Positions 27,045 to 36,662 of a DNA stretch of 64,000 nucleotides are shown piece after piece (the stretch's first letter is position 1; the number at the start of each line of letters is the position of its first letter). Below the pieces are notes generated by a model, which was given only the letters and a program-made list of their open reading frames with translations, had not been told where the DNA came from and made no database searches. A program made the translations under genes and the position numbers. The DNA is from Hymenobacter sp. 5317J-9 (GTDB lineage: Bacteria; Bacteroidota; Bacteroidia; Cytophagales; Hymenobacteraceae), in NCBI RefSeq assembly GCF_022921075.1, contig NZ_CP095051.1, positions 1 to 64,000 on the forward strand, written 5' to 3'.

Positions 27045-29495
27045 ATGAGAGTTCTGATTTTACTTACCCTGCTACTTTCTACCCTCGGGGCCGGGGCGCA
27101 GTCGATGCCCGGCATGGCCATGCCCAAGCCGCAGGAACCCTACCTCACCCAATCGGCCCCGCCGGCGGAGCAGGCGCGGGGCACCATCGTCACGCCCCGG
27201 ACGAGCTACGTCGGCAAGCGGGTTGAATACGACCTGTACGTGGAAGACCGTATGGTCAATTTCACCGGCAAAATGCGCCACGCCATTGGCATCAACGGCC
27301 AGATTCCGGCCCCTACCCTGCGCTTCAACGAGGGCGACACTGCCGTTATCCGGGTTCACAACCAGATGGCGATGGAAACCTCCGTGCACTGGCACGGCCT
27401 ACTGGTGCCCAATCAATATGATGGGGTGCCTTATCTGACGACAGACCCCATCAAGGCCGGGGCCGTGCACACCTACACCTTCCCGCTGCGGCAGAGCGGC
27501 ACCTACTGGTACCACTCCCACACCATGCTCCAGGAGCAGGCCGGGCTCTACGGCTCCATCGTGGTGCAGCCCCAGGAAATCCAGTATCAGCTAAAAGAGT
27601 ACGTGCTGGTGCTCTCCGACTGGACCGACCACCGTCCCAAAGAAGTGCTGCGCTACCTCAAGCGGGCCGGCGAGTGGTTTGCCGTGCAGAAAGGCGCGAC
27701 CCAGAGCTACGGCGAGGCCCTGGCCGCCGGCTACTTCAAGGACAAGCTCAAGCAGGAATGGCAGCGGATGCCGGCCATGGACGTGGCCGACGTGTTCTAC
27801 AACAAGTTCCTGATGAACGGACAGGAGCTGAGCTACTTCAAAGATGCCCAGCCCGGCGAGGTGGTACGCCTGCGCATCATCAACGGCAGCGCCTCATCCT
27901 ACTTCAAGATACAGTATGCCGGCGGGCCGATGCAGGTCATCGCCGCCGATGGCATCAACGTGGAGCCCTTCCCGACCAGCAAGCTCGAAATTGCCACCGC
28001 CGAAACCTACGACCTGCTCATCACCGTGCCCGCGATGGGCGCGGCCGAGCTGCGGGCCACCTCCTCCGACGTGACGGGCTACACCTCCGGCTACTTCGGG
28101 CAGGGCGAGCCCATGCGCACCCCTGACCTGCCCAAGCTCAACTACTTCCAGATGACGCGGGAGATGAACAGCATGGGCAACATGACCGGCATGAGCATGG
28201 GCGGGGCCGGCCAGATGAGCCCGAAAGGCGCTTCGTCTCCGGCCGGCGGTGCCATGAAAGGCATGGACATGAGCGGCGGCCAGGCCACGAAAACGCCCGC
28301 CCCGCAAGGTGCGGGCACTATGGCGGGCATGGACATGCAGCAGGGCACCGCGCCGGCCACCTCCACGGCCCCGCCCCGCAACCGCCCGATGAACCAGCAG
28401 GAAAAGGGCGGCATGGGCATGGGCAGCCTGCAGGATTCGGGCAGTATGGGCGGCATGGATATGGGCGGGATGGCCATGGGCGGAATGAGCGGCGACTTCA
28501 ACTATAACCAGCTGCGCGCCCTGCACCCCACCACCCTGGACTCCACGAAGCAGTGGCGGGAAATCCACCTCACCCTGACCGGCAACATGCTGCGCTACGT
28601 CTGGTCGTTCGACAACAAAACCTTGTCCGAGTCCGACAACATTCCCATCCGCAGGGGCGAAAACGTGCGCATGGTCTTCCAGAATATGACCATGATGCGC
28701 CACCCGCTGCACCTGCACGGGCACTTCTTTCGCCTCGTTAACTCGCAGGGCGCGTACTCGCCCATGAAGCACACCTTTGACATTCAGTCGATGGGCAAGG
28801 TCACCATTGAGTTCGACGCCAACGAGGACCAGGACTGGTTTTTCCACTGCCACACCCTCTACCACATGATGTCGGGCATGGCCCGCGTCATCAGCTACGA
28901 GGGCAGCCCCCAGAACGAGTACGCCCGCACGGGCTACCGTCACCTCAAGCGCGAAGACAACAAGCTCTACCCCTGGGCCGACTTGGCGGTGCACTCGCAG
29001 GGCAGCTTTCTGGAAGCCAACCTCTCCAACAACAAGAACGCCCTCGAATTTGAGGGCCGGGTAAACTACCAGGGCAACTACGAAACCGAAACCCACCTGC
29101 TACGCTATCTCGACAAGCGGCAGTTCCTGGCCGCCTTCGTGGGCTACGACCTGCGCGACAACAAAACCCTGCGCTCGGCCTCCGACAGCGAGGGTGGCAA
29201 CCGCCGCACCGAAGACAATAACCGCAACTTCCGCCGCCAGGCCGAGGTCGGGGTTTACTATATGTTGCCCCTGCTCGTGCGCGCCGAGCTGCGCACCGAC
29301 CTCACCGGTCAGCTGCGGGCGCAGTTGGAGCGTCGCGACCTGCCCCTGAGCAACAACGTCTTCATGGACATCCGGGCCAATACGGACCGGGAGTTTACCC
29401 TCGGCTTCCGCTACATGGTCAGCAAGTACGCCTCGCTCAGCACCAATTACGACAACCAGTACGGTTGGGGCGCGGGCCTCACCTTCCACTACTAA
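27045..29495 (+). CDS. multicopper oxidase fused to CopB-like outer-membrane barrel domain
   Basis: The 816-residue protein has a Sec signal peptide (LILLTLLLSTLGAGAQ). Its three cupredoxin domains carry all copper ligands: HWHGLL (about residue 115), YWYHSHT (about 155), HPLHLHGHFF (about 560) and WFFHCHTLYHMM (about 600). A Met-rich insert (about 370-485, MTGMSMGG, MKGMDMSG, MGGMDMGGMAMGG) sits before the third domain, as in CopA/PcoA. Residues from about 630 to the end look like a small beta-barrel (LDKRQFLAAFVGYDLRD, TDREFTLGFRYMV, GAGLTFHY) close to CopB/PcoB. Known systems encode CopA and CopB as separate proteins. It would oxidise Cu(I) in the periplasm, perhaps tethered to the outer membrane. 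Confidence 0.88.
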   Translation: MRVLILLTLLLSTLGAGAQSMPGMAMPKPQEPYLTQSAPPAEQARGTIVTPRTSYVGKRVEYDLYVEDRMVNFTGKMRHAIGINGQIPAPTLRFNEGDTAVIRVHNQMAMETSVHWHGLLVPNQYDGVPYLTTDPIKAGAVHTYTFPLRQSGTYWYHSHTMLQEQAGLYGSIVVQPQEIQYQLKEYVLVLSDWTDHRPKEVLRYLKRAGEWFAVQKGATQSYGEALAAGYFKDKLKQEWQRMPAMDVADVFYNKFLMNGQELSYFKDAQPGEVVRLRIINGSASSYFKIQYAGGPMQVIAADGINVEPFPTSKLEIATAETYDLLITVPAMGAAELRATSSDVTGYTSGYFGQGEPMRTPDLPKLNYFQMTREMNSMGNMTGMSMGGAGQMSPKGASSPAGGAMKGMDMSGGQATKTPAPQGAGTMAGMDMQQGTAPATSTAPPRNRPMNQQEKGGMGMGSLQDSGSMGGMDMGGMAMGGMSGDFNYNQLRALHPTTLDSTKQWREIHLTLTGNMLRYVWSFDNKTLSESDNIPIRRGENVRMVFQNMTMMRHPLHLHGHFFRLVNSQGAYSPMKHTFDIQSMGKVTIEFDANEDQDWFFHCHTLYHMMSGMARVISYEGSPQNEYARTGYRHLKREDNKLYPWADLAVHSQGSFLEANLSNNKNALEFEGRVNYQGNYETETHLLRYLDKRQFLAAFVGYDLRDNKTLRSASDSEGGNRRTEDNNRNFRRQAEVGVYYMLPLLVRAELRTDLTGQLRAQLERRDLPLSNNVFMDIRANTDREFTLGFRYMVSKYASLSTNYDNQYGWGAGLTFHY

Positions 29496-29515
29496 CGGCA
29501 GCTTGAAGGTAAGTA

Positions 29516-30289
29516 ATGCCCCTATTGCCTGTTTTTCGCGTTATTCTATCCACTGCCGCCAGTTTGGCCCTGGTATTGGCCGGTTGCCGCTCGTCTGTTG
29601 TAGTCCCGAAGTTTCCCGCTACCGCCGGATACCGTCTCCCGCTACCAGCACAGCATTTCGATACGGCAACGACCGTCACCGCCCACGCTTGGCTCACCAC
29701 CCCGCAGCAGCCGGTAGCTACGAAAGTGCGGCCCCGGGTCGTGGGCACCCGGGACCACGCGCCCGGAGCGAAACAGGAGCCAGCGGGGAAGCTGAGCAGC
29801 AGGTATGCCAAAGCAATAGCCCACGATACCACAGCCCGCTTTACCCAGCCCACTGCCCCGCGCCAGCCACGCAAGCCGTTCAAATTATTTAGCGCCCAAA
29901 CGCTGGTGCACTACAGCCTGCACTTTGCTTTCCCGGCCGTGCTGGCGCTGGTGTTTTTTCCCTTGATGTGGCAAACGGCTTACCTGATAATGGTGGCCAC
30001 GATGCTCATTGACCTGGACCACCTGCTGGCCAAACCCATCTTCGAACCACGGCGCTGCAGCATCGGGTATCATCCGCTGCACTCATTCTACGTCCTACCG
30101 GTGTACGTCTTGCTGCTCCTGCTGCCAGCGACGCAAATTGTCGCCGTGGGCATCCTGTTTCACCTGCTCACGGATACGGTGGATTGCCTATGGAGCTTCC
30201 GCCACTGCCATGAGTGCTACCTCAACTCCCGTATTTACGCCCTGCGCAATTGGCTGCGGAAGCCCCTGAGCCGCGAGGGAATCGATTAA
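29516..30289 (+). CDS. lipoprotein fused to DUF6122-like membrane domain
   Basis: The 257-residue protein starts with a lipoprotein-type signal (FRVILSTAASLALVLAGC) and a Pro/Ala-rich linker to about residue 120. A membrane domain follows with LVHYSLHFAFPAVLALVFFP, TMLIDLDHLLAKP, GYHPLHSF and GILFHLLTDTVDC. The conserved His and Asp positions match DUF6122 / YdjM-like membrane metal-dependent hydrolases. A lipidated domain joined to this membrane domain is unusual. The start at 29516 lies 20 bp after the oxidase stop, so co-transcription is likely. Function unknown. Confidence 0.65.
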   Translation: MPLLPVFRVILSTAASLALVLAGCRSSVVVPKFPATAGYRLPLPAQHFDTATTVTAHAWLTTPQQPVATKVRPRVVGTRDHAPGAKQEPAGKLSSRYAKAIAHDTTARFTQPTAPRQPRKPFKLFSAQTLVHYSLHFAFPAVLALVFFPLMWQTAYLIMVATMLIDLDHLLAKPIFEPRRCSIGYHPLHSFYVLPVYVLLLLLPATQIVAVGILFHLLTDTVDCLWSFRHCHECYLNSRIYALRNWLRKPLSREGID

Positions 30290-30290
30290 C

Positions 30291-31213
30291 CTACTTACAG
30301 GCTTTCACCAGGGCCGTCACACTGAGGGTGGCCGTGGCATCAGCCCGAAAATTGTCATTGTTTACGCACACGTAAAGTCGGCGAGTTCCCGGCGGCAGGG
30401 TAATCGGCCGGGTTTCCTGGGGCGTATTACTGGCCGAACGCAGGCAGGCATTGGGAATGGTAATCGAGCCCTGCGAGGCTAGGAACTGCTGCACCGCCGC
30501 CGGGTCGAGGGTGATGTACCACCGGCATTTGGTGCTAACGGTGGGCGCGGGGCCGGTGTTCTGCTTGGAAAGAGTCGAAGCCACCATGGACAGCAACGCC
30601 ACAGTGCCCGTGGCAGGGTTACTGAAGGCGCTGGCCAGCCCGATGGCCGTTGACCAGGAGGGCGGTGTTTCCCCGTCCCGGATATCCAGCTTATACACAA
30701 TGCCGGCCGTTCCTTCCGGCACATCTACTTCAAACACCTTGCGACTTAAGTGCACACAGGTGCTGCAATGAATAGTGGCGTTGCTGAGTGGGAGAGCATC
30801 CACCGTTTTATACGTGCATTTTATCTCCCGGCCGTTGGGCTGCCAGCTCCGAAAGTCAGCTTGCTGCTCTCCATTTATATACGTGCCGCGAAAGCTCAAC
30901 TGGCCGTTCTCGTGCCAGCCGCAGCAGAGGCCCATCGGTCTGTCGGGCCTTTCGCTGGCCATCTTGCCCTCCCACTGCTTTTTCCAGGAAGGATAGAAGT
31001 AGTCGCGCACGGTGCCCACCGTCTTGCCAGCTGCATCATGTCGGGCAATGCGGGCGTAGGAAACCTCCTCCAGCGTTTCGGTCCGTTCCCAGTCCCGGTC
31101 AAAGTACACGGTATCGGCGGGGGCAAGCTTACGGCCGCCGGCTTGAGCCGCTGGGCCAGCAAGGGTAGACTTATTAAGAGGAGGAGTACGCAAAAGGAGT
31201 AGCGTTTTACCAT
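30291..31213 (-). CDS. secreted MORN-repeat-like protein, one base missing
   Basis: From the ATG at 31213 the frame gives a good signal peptide (MVKRYSFCVLLLLISLPLLAQ), then runs out of frame at the G5 run 31119-31123. One extra base there links it to ADTVYFDRDWERTETLEEV and a 307-residue protein. Residues about 50-110 hold a MORN/YwqK-type block (GWHENGQLSFRGTYINGE, WQPNGREI). The C-terminal half is beta-rich and unassigned. The gene converges on the DUF6122-like gene with a 1-bp gap. It is probably an exported protein of unknown function. Confidence 0.6.
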
Positions 31214-31443
31214 AAAGGGAAAGAAAGTGTGATAAGCAGAAGTGCGGATGGTAAATATAACTAGATGCTGACAATTGCCTGATTCCCAAACAGAAGGAAG
31301 CTACTCAACCAAGTAGTCCCTTTTCTGGATACATCGGACTTCGCTACCTGAAATTCTTAGTCCGTAGCGCCGGACCGTGACCATGCTAACGTGACCATGC
31401 TGATAAGAAAAGCATATATGCCCAGTGCTCTCTATCATACATG

Positions 31444-33405
31444 TTACAAACCTTTGTAATAAGGAATCAACGGCGGATTTTCATCACTACCCGGCATCAT
31501 GTGCCGCACGGAGAAAGCTAGAGGTGACGTCTCATCACGAACGATAAATTCTTTGTCAATTAGTATGGCCTGCGTGCCTTGCAGTTCTGCTTCCAGCAGG
31601 TCATACACCAACGCGTGAAAACCCTCAAACTGCGCCTTATTTTCACGTTCACTGATGTTCTTCATTGGCGAATCAATGATGAGCAGCGACGGCAGCATAG
31701 CACCCACTTCGGTGGCTAGGCGGTGAATAGCCAAAGCAAAACACGCCTTGAAAAGCGTTTTTTTTCCGCCGCTGCTTAGGTTGGCAAACGACATGACGGT
31801 TACATCACCGGTAGAAGCTTCCGTCACTTCCGGCAAAAAGGTCTTGGTATTGATTTTAACAGTGTTTTCAACCGAAACACCCGGCATCTGGGCCCGAACC
31901 AAGCAGTCAAGAAAGTAGGCTTCCAGCTTGTGCAAATTGCCCATGTCTGCTTCGGCACCGATGCGAGCCGCTTCTAGTCGGCGTCGCAACGTGATTTCTT
32001 GCCCTTGTAGCTCGTCAGCCTGCCGAAATAGCTCTTGCACTTTTCGCGGCAACAACACCAACCGGCGCAAATCATTAATTTGCTGAACTATTTCAGCGGC
32101 CCGCCGCTCCAGCACCAACGCGGTGGATAAGTAGGCCGAGTCGTAGTTGCGCATGAGTTGCGTCAGAGAATTGTCGACCGCCTCCCGGTCGCGGGCCAAC
32201 TCCCTCGCCCGGCGACGCAGGCGTGCTAGTTGGTCTTCGTGCCGCGCAATGGAATCGTCCAGCTCGCCGATGCGCGCTTTGCTGTCGCTGGCTATGACAG
32301 CCGGGTCCAAGTTGGCGCCGCCCTCTGTGGGCTCTTCTTGGCCACACACCGGGCAGTCATGGGCGGGACGCTCGGGCAAGGTTTGCGTGCACCGCGGACA
32401 CGCTTCGAAGGCCACGCCACCAAGAACCGCCCTAGCGGCGGCTACCCGCTGCACTTTTAGGCCGAGCGTCAAAATCTCGTTTTTGTGGCGGCGGTCCTGG
32501 TCTATGGTGCGCAAAATCTGTGGTTCGGCTTCTTCGAGGGCCACCATTTCTTCCGTCAGGGCGCGGGCCTTCTGCCGCAAGCTGTCGGTGCCGTGCGGAA
32601 TTTGCAGGTGCTGGGCCCGCAAATCGGTCAGCTTTTGTGAGACGTCGGCTGCTTCGGCCTCAAACACGCCCACCTTGGCTTGAATCTCTTCTTCAGAAGC
32701 CACATCGGCTTCGATTAAGCTTTCTTTAAGGGACTTAGCAGCCCCTTGCAATTGTTGCCGGCGGGCGTAGAGTTCCTGCAGTTCAGATTCGAGTTCAGCT
32801 ACCTGTTCCTGATGGAACCCAAGGATAAAGCGCAGAACATCTAAGCTTTTGAGGCGCTTGAACGGGTCGCCGCCGTCGAGTTGAAAGAAATTGCTGTCAA
32901 ACCCGTCCTGGTCCAAGTAGCAAAACCACAGCAGGTCCCGCAAACTCAGGCGTGACAACTCCGAATCTTCTTTCAGCTTGCTGCGGCGCACCCGCGGTGG
33001 CCGAATGCCCGCTAAGTAGAACAGCAGGTCGGACAGTACTTCCACTTCCGTTCCGGGAATCAACGGCCCGCCTGTGCCTGCTTTTCGCGCGGGCAGAATC
33101 AGGTCGAAGTTTCCTTGCTCATCGCGCCAGCTGCACACCACGTATTCACTGTCTCGTTGCCTTTCCAGCGCCAGTGGCTTTTCATTAACAAACAGGCTAA
33201 GCGTGGCCGTAGTAAACTCGCTTTGCAAAGCCGGAGACAAATCGAATTTCCCTCCTAAGCAGTAATCAATCAGGCGCGCGATGCTGGATTTACCTGCTCC
33301 CATCTGCCCATAAAAATACGTCACGTCCTCAAAGGGCAGCTCTTCCGTGGCGGCGGTGAAAACCAGCGTCAACTTCGCCAAGCGAATGTGCATCGGGTAG
33401 CTCAT
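31444..33405 (-). CDS. SMC-like ATPase of a Lamassu/ABC-3C-type defence system
   Basis: The 653-residue protein, from the ATG at 33405, has a Walker A site GQMGAGKSS (residues 33-41). Long coiled coils (about 190-310 and 380-510) flank a zinc-hook-like CPRC ... CPVC pair (about 335-355). C-terminally there is an ABC signature-like SSGGKKTLFKACFALAIH and Walker B LLIIDSP. This is the layout of LmuB-type ATPases, which sense invading DNA ends. Its ATG overlaps the stop of the upstream gene as ATGA, so it is coupled to the other two genes of the trio. Confidence 0.82.
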   Translation of the reverse strand: MSYPMHIRLAKLTLVFTAATEELPFEDVTYFYGQMGAGKSSIARLIDYCLGGKFDLSPALQSEFTTATLSLFVNEKPLALERQRDSEYVVCSWRDEQGNFDLILPARKAGTGGPLIPGTEVEVLSDLLFYLAGIRPPRVRRSKLKEDSELSRLSLRDLLWFCYLDQDGFDSNFFQLDGGDPFKRLKSLDVLRFILGFHQEQVAELESELQELYARRQQLQGAAKSLKESLIEADVASEEEIQAKVGVFEAEAADVSQKLTDLRAQHLQIPHGTDSLRQKARALTEEMVALEEAEPQILRTIDQDRRHKNEILTLGLKVQRVAAARAVLGGVAFEACPRCTQTLPERPAHDCPVCGQEEPTEGGANLDPAVIASDSKARIGELDDSIARHEDQLARLRRRARELARDREAVDNSLTQLMRNYDSAYLSTALVLERRAAEIVQQINDLRRLVLLPRKVQELFRQADELQGQEITLRRRLEAARIGAEADMGNLHKLEAYFLDCLVRAQMPGVSVENTVKINTKTFLPEVTEASTGDVTVMSFANLSSGGKKTLFKACFALAIHRLATEVGAMLPSLLIIDSPMKNISERENKAQFEGFHALVYDLLEAELQGTQAILIDKEFIVRDETSPLAFSVRHMMPGSDENPPLIPYYKGL

Positions 33406-33956
33406 AGGGCTATGTTTTCTCCCCACTTCATGTCAATGATTTCGGGGAATACTTCGTAAATCAGGTTTTTCAGCGCCGTCGCGGGCATGGAGCCGACAGT
33501 ACGATAAATCAAGCTGCTGCGCTCCTGCATATCCGCAAAAGCGGGCGATTCGCTTAGGGTGGCGACCACCCGGCGGCCGGCATCGGTTAAATCGATGTGC
33601 ACGGTGTGTCCTTTTACATAGGAAACCACTAATCCTTTGGCTACCAGTAATCCTATCCAGCGTCGATAGCGGGTGTCCCACGGGCCGTAGCGGAAGCGCA
33701 CCATTTTTGACTCAATCGACGTGCGCTCGTGTGGTTGAATGTTGGCTTTGGTTGCGTTTTTGTTTTTGAATTTCAGCAATCGCTCAAGGCAGTTCGGGTA
33801 CCGCAGCAGAAAGTCCAGCTTGGCCAGTTTCATGATGCCGGCCATGGTGCTGCCGCTGCGCTGGTCCGACTGGCCCAGCAGCAAGAGCAGCCGCGCCAAG
33901 TGCAGCTCATCGGCGTTTTCGGTGGCCGCCACCGCCTTGATTAATCGGAAGCTCAT
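33402..33956 (-). CDS. middle component of the Lamassu/ABC-3C-type system
   Basis: The 184-residue protein has no signal peptide. It has a winged-helix-like centre (RYRRWIGLLVAKGLVVSYVKGHTVHIDLTDAGRRV) and begins with a helical segment (LHLARLLLLLGQSDQRSG). Its size and place between a DUF4297 nuclease gene and an SMC ATPase gene match LmuC / ABC-3C middle proteins, which bridge sensor and effector. ATGA overlaps on both sides show it belongs to one three-gene operon. The sequence itself is weakly conserved, so the assignment rests mainly on context. Confidence 0.72.
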   Translation of the reverse strand: MSFRLIKAVAATENADELHLARLLLLLGQSDQRSGSTMAGIMKLAKLDFLLRYPNCLERLLKFKNKNATKANIQPHERTSIESKMVRFRYGPWDTRYRRWIGLLVAKGLVVSYVKGHTVHIDLTDAGRRVVATLSESPAFADMQERSSLIYRTVGSMPATALKNLIYEVFPEIIDMKWGENIAL

Positions 33957-35236
33957 GCCACGTGAAGGTTAAATTTATCACTCCACCACACGGTGCACTG
34001 TTCAGTCAGCAAACCGGCAATGCCCACTAAGCACTCATACGGCTCGTTGTCCACTTTACGCGGCGTGTTTTCGGCAATTGCTTTCAACCGCTGAAAAACG
34101 CTCACCAACATGGCTGGCCCATAGGGTGCGGTGGGAGAGACGCGGCTGATTTGGGCCACGAGTTGGGCCTCCGTGCATTCCGCTTGAACGACGCCCTCCA
34201 ACTGTTTCAGGAATCCGTCGAAGGTATCCGGACCGGCGTGCGCCAGCGCCATGAGCCGTGCTTCGGTGTCCAGCGTTCGGCGTTCCATCAGGGGCAGTTG
34301 GTCAACTAGGCCTCCTTGCACAAATTTCTTTCGCAGGATGTCGCGCTGTGTTCCAGACTCCCCAATGGCCAAGGTAACGTCTCCTGTCTGATACCGGAAG
34401 ACCATGCCTGACGATTGCCCCACGCAGGCGGCCACTACGGATACGGACACGCGCTTGGCCAGCAGCCGCGGGTTCGCTTGCCCTGCCACGTGGGGAAGGT
34501 GCTGGCGTGGGTCCTCAATCAGCAACGAAGAAGCACCGTAAACCTTTTGAATCAGTTCGTCCCGCACTGCGTTCAGCTCGGCCGCTGGCATGAGTTTGCA
34601 ATCTTTTAGTTTCGGTAGGTGAATGTGCGCCACCTCCGAATCAAAGTGGTCCCGGTTGGGGCCCTTCACCAGTTCCATTCGCTTCAGGACCGCAAACAGT
34701 ACTTCGACATCACAGCCGAAGTCGGCAGCCATTGCAGTCAGCACCTCCGCAAAGGCTCCCCCGACTTCACCCGCATTGTTGTAACCTACTATCACCTTTA
34801 GAAAGGTGCGGGGGCTAGTTTTCAGCTTCTTAATATCGCTCACACCAAGCCCTACCGTCAAAAACTCGGCATTAGATACGATGACGAACCGATTAATATT
34901 GGCCCCAAACTGATTGTGTAAATCCACAAACCGCTTTAAGCTGTGACGTATGGGCTCTTCGGTAAGCGTCCAGTCGCCTATCTCTGGGCGACGGGTTTTG
35001 ACCTGATAAGCATCGTAAGTGCCGTCTGAGCGCTCGGCCAGCAAGTCCTCGTGGTGCTCGCACCAGATGGCTTCATAAGGATTGAGGCCAGTAGCAGCAG
35101 CTATCAGCAGAATGGAACCGTAAGCGTGCTGGTACCGAAAATTGCGCTGCGTTTCATCGCCGGGGTCGCCGATAGCCGCCACGTCGGCTGGATTTGGTAG
35201 CGCAGGGGTAGAAGTAGGTTGTAGTTTTTTCCCCAT
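33953..35236 (-). CDS. DUF4297 (Cap4-type) nuclease effector of the Lamassu/ABC-3C-type system
   Basis: The 427-residue protein begins with the DUF4297 domain (about residues 20-200). Characteristic segments are GDETQRNFRYQHAYGSILLI and AIWCEHHEDLL...DAYQVKTRRPE, where Glu, Asp and Gln-x-Lys form the PD-(D/E)xK nuclease site. Cap4-type domains degrade double-stranded DNA when activated. The C-terminal part (about 210-427) is helical and probably docks on the SMC ATPase. It is first in the operon, and its stop overlaps the next start (ATGA). I read this as the LmuA-like effector. Confidence 0.8.
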   Translation of the reverse strand: MGKKLQPTSTPALPNPADVAAIGDPGDETQRNFRYQHAYGSILLIAAATGLNPYEAIWCEHHEDLLAERSDGTYDAYQVKTRRPEIGDWTLTEEPIRHSLKRFVDLHNQFGANINRFVIVSNAEFLTVGLGVSDIKKLKTSPRTFLKVIVGYNNAGEVGGAFAEVLTAMAADFGCDVEVLFAVLKRMELVKGPNRDHFDSEVAHIHLPKLKDCKLMPAAELNAVRDELIQKVYGASSLLIEDPRQHLPHVAGQANPRLLAKRVSVSVVAACVGQSSGMVFRYQTGDVTLAIGESGTQRDILRKKFVQGGLVDQLPLMERRTLDTEARLMALAHAGPDTFDGFLKQLEGVVQAECTEAQLVAQISRVSPTAPYGPAMLVSVFQRLKAIAENTPRKVDNEPYECLVGIAGLLTEQCTVWWSDKFNLHVA

Positions 35237-35361
35237 AAGCGGGAATGATGCACTATTAGGGTATCAAGTAACGGCTGAAATACGGATAAATTTTTTAATG
35301 CTGGGGTTAACTCCATTGCGTCGCTAGTTCAGGCTCGTTGCAAAGCCAGTGTATAAGGCCT

Positions 35362-35388
35362 GATAAGCTTTACTTATCGTTCCTTATC
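35362..35388. repeat. GATAAG/CTTATC repeats before the integrase gene
   Basis: GATAAG (35362-35367) is inverted at CTTATC (35373-35378) and again at CTTATC (35383-35388), 58 bp before the recombinase start. Such short dyads beside an integrase gene can be arm or core sites of its attachment site, or an operator; neither is shown. Confidence 0.3.
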
Positions 35389-35445
35389 TTGCAAGCGCAA
35401 AGCTGGCCGGTTTCGAGCGTTTTACTCCTTACTATATAGGTTGCC

Positions 35446-36405
35446 GTGAGCGAGCATCTCGTCGTCCCCCAAATCTCCGGTGCCCAGGTGCCGGCTCACC
35501 TGGTCGAGTCGACCTCGCGCTACGTCGAGTCCGGCCTGCGCGGGGCAGCCAACACCATCCGCGCCTACGCCGGCGACTGGAAGCGGTTCACAAGTTGGTG
35601 CACCGTGCACGAGTTGGAATCCCTGCCGGCGCCGGTCGAAGCCTTGGCCGGATTTCTGACCGAGTTGGCCGATGCCGGCAAGAAGGTGGCCACCATCCAG
35701 CGTCACGGGGCGGCCATTGCCAAAGCCCACGAGCTGGCCGGGCTGGACTCGCCCACGGCTGATAAAAAAATCAAGGTGCTGCTCAAGGGCATCGCCCGGG
35801 AAAAGAAAACGCGCATCAAGCAAGCCGCCGCCTTTTCGCTCGACAATTTCAAGCGGACCATTCGGAACATCGACGTCTCGACGCCCACCGGACTGCGCAA
35901 CCGGGCGCTGCTCTTGCTGGGCTTCACCGGCGCCTTTCGCCGCTCCGAGCTCGAAGCCCTCAACATCGAGGACCTGGCCTTTGACGCGGAAGGCTTGGTC
36001 GTCTCGCTCACCAGGAGCAAGACCAACCAGCTGGGGCAGGCCGAAGAAAAGGCCATCTTCTACTCCCCCGACCCGCAACTGTGCCCCATCCGTTCGCTGC
36101 AAGCCTGGCTGCGCGTGCTGGACAGGAACGAGGGGTGCGTGTTTGTGTCGCTGCGCAAAAACCAGCAACTCACTGCCCGCCGGATGACGACCAAATACAT
36201 CAACCTCATCACCCAGCAATACTTGGGCTCCGGCTACACGGCTCACTCGCTGCGGGCCTCGTTTGTAACGGTCTCTAAGCTCAACGGGGCCGACGACTCC
36301 AAGGTCATGAACCAGACCAAGCACAAGACCTCAGCGATGATTCGGCGCTATACCCGACTGGATAATGTGCGCCAGCACAACTCGGCTAAGGAGTTAGGTT
36401 TATAA
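35446..36405 (+). CDS. tyrosine recombinase / integrase
   Basis: The 319-residue protein starts at GTG 35446. A SAM-like N-terminal core-binding domain (about residues 15-105, RYVESGLRGAANTIRAYAGDWKRF) is followed by the catalytic domain with Arg in TGAFRRSELEAL, Lys in RSKTNQ, HSLRASF (His-x-x-Arg) and the nucleophile Tyr in MIRRYTRLD. It is complete. It lies divergent from the Lamassu-like trio and upstream of the AT-richer cluster, so it may have moved either or both. Confidence 0.92.
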   Translation: MSEHLVVPQISGAQVPAHLVESTSRYVESGLRGAANTIRAYAGDWKRFTSWCTVHELESLPAPVEALAGFLTELADAGKKVATIQRHGAAIAKAHELAGLDSPTADKKIKVLLKGIAREKKTRIKQAAAFSLDNFKRTIRNIDVSTPTGLRNRALLLLGFTGAFRRSELEALNIEDLAFDAEGLVVSLTRSKTNQLGQAEEKAIFYSPDPQLCPIRSLQAWLRVLDRNEGCVFVSLRKNQQLTARRMTTKYINLITQQYLGSGYTAHSLRASFVTVSKLNGADDSKVMNQTKHKTSAMIRRYTRLDNVRQHNSAKELGL

Positions 36406-36662
36406 TGTGTTGAAAATGCGCGTTTGCAATATGCAAAATGGTGCATCAGCAAGGTTTTCAAACTACCGAATTACTCTTAACAATCATTTCCCGAGGAGAA
36501 AGTGCTAATAGAATTTGGCAAAATGCCAATGGCACACAGCAATATAACAGCCCTATTCAAAATATACATTTGATAAATAAAATATCAATATTTTATTCTC
36601 ATTCAGATTAACCAAGCAATCGGATATATTTTCGCATAATACTCCGGAGGAACGATTTTCGA

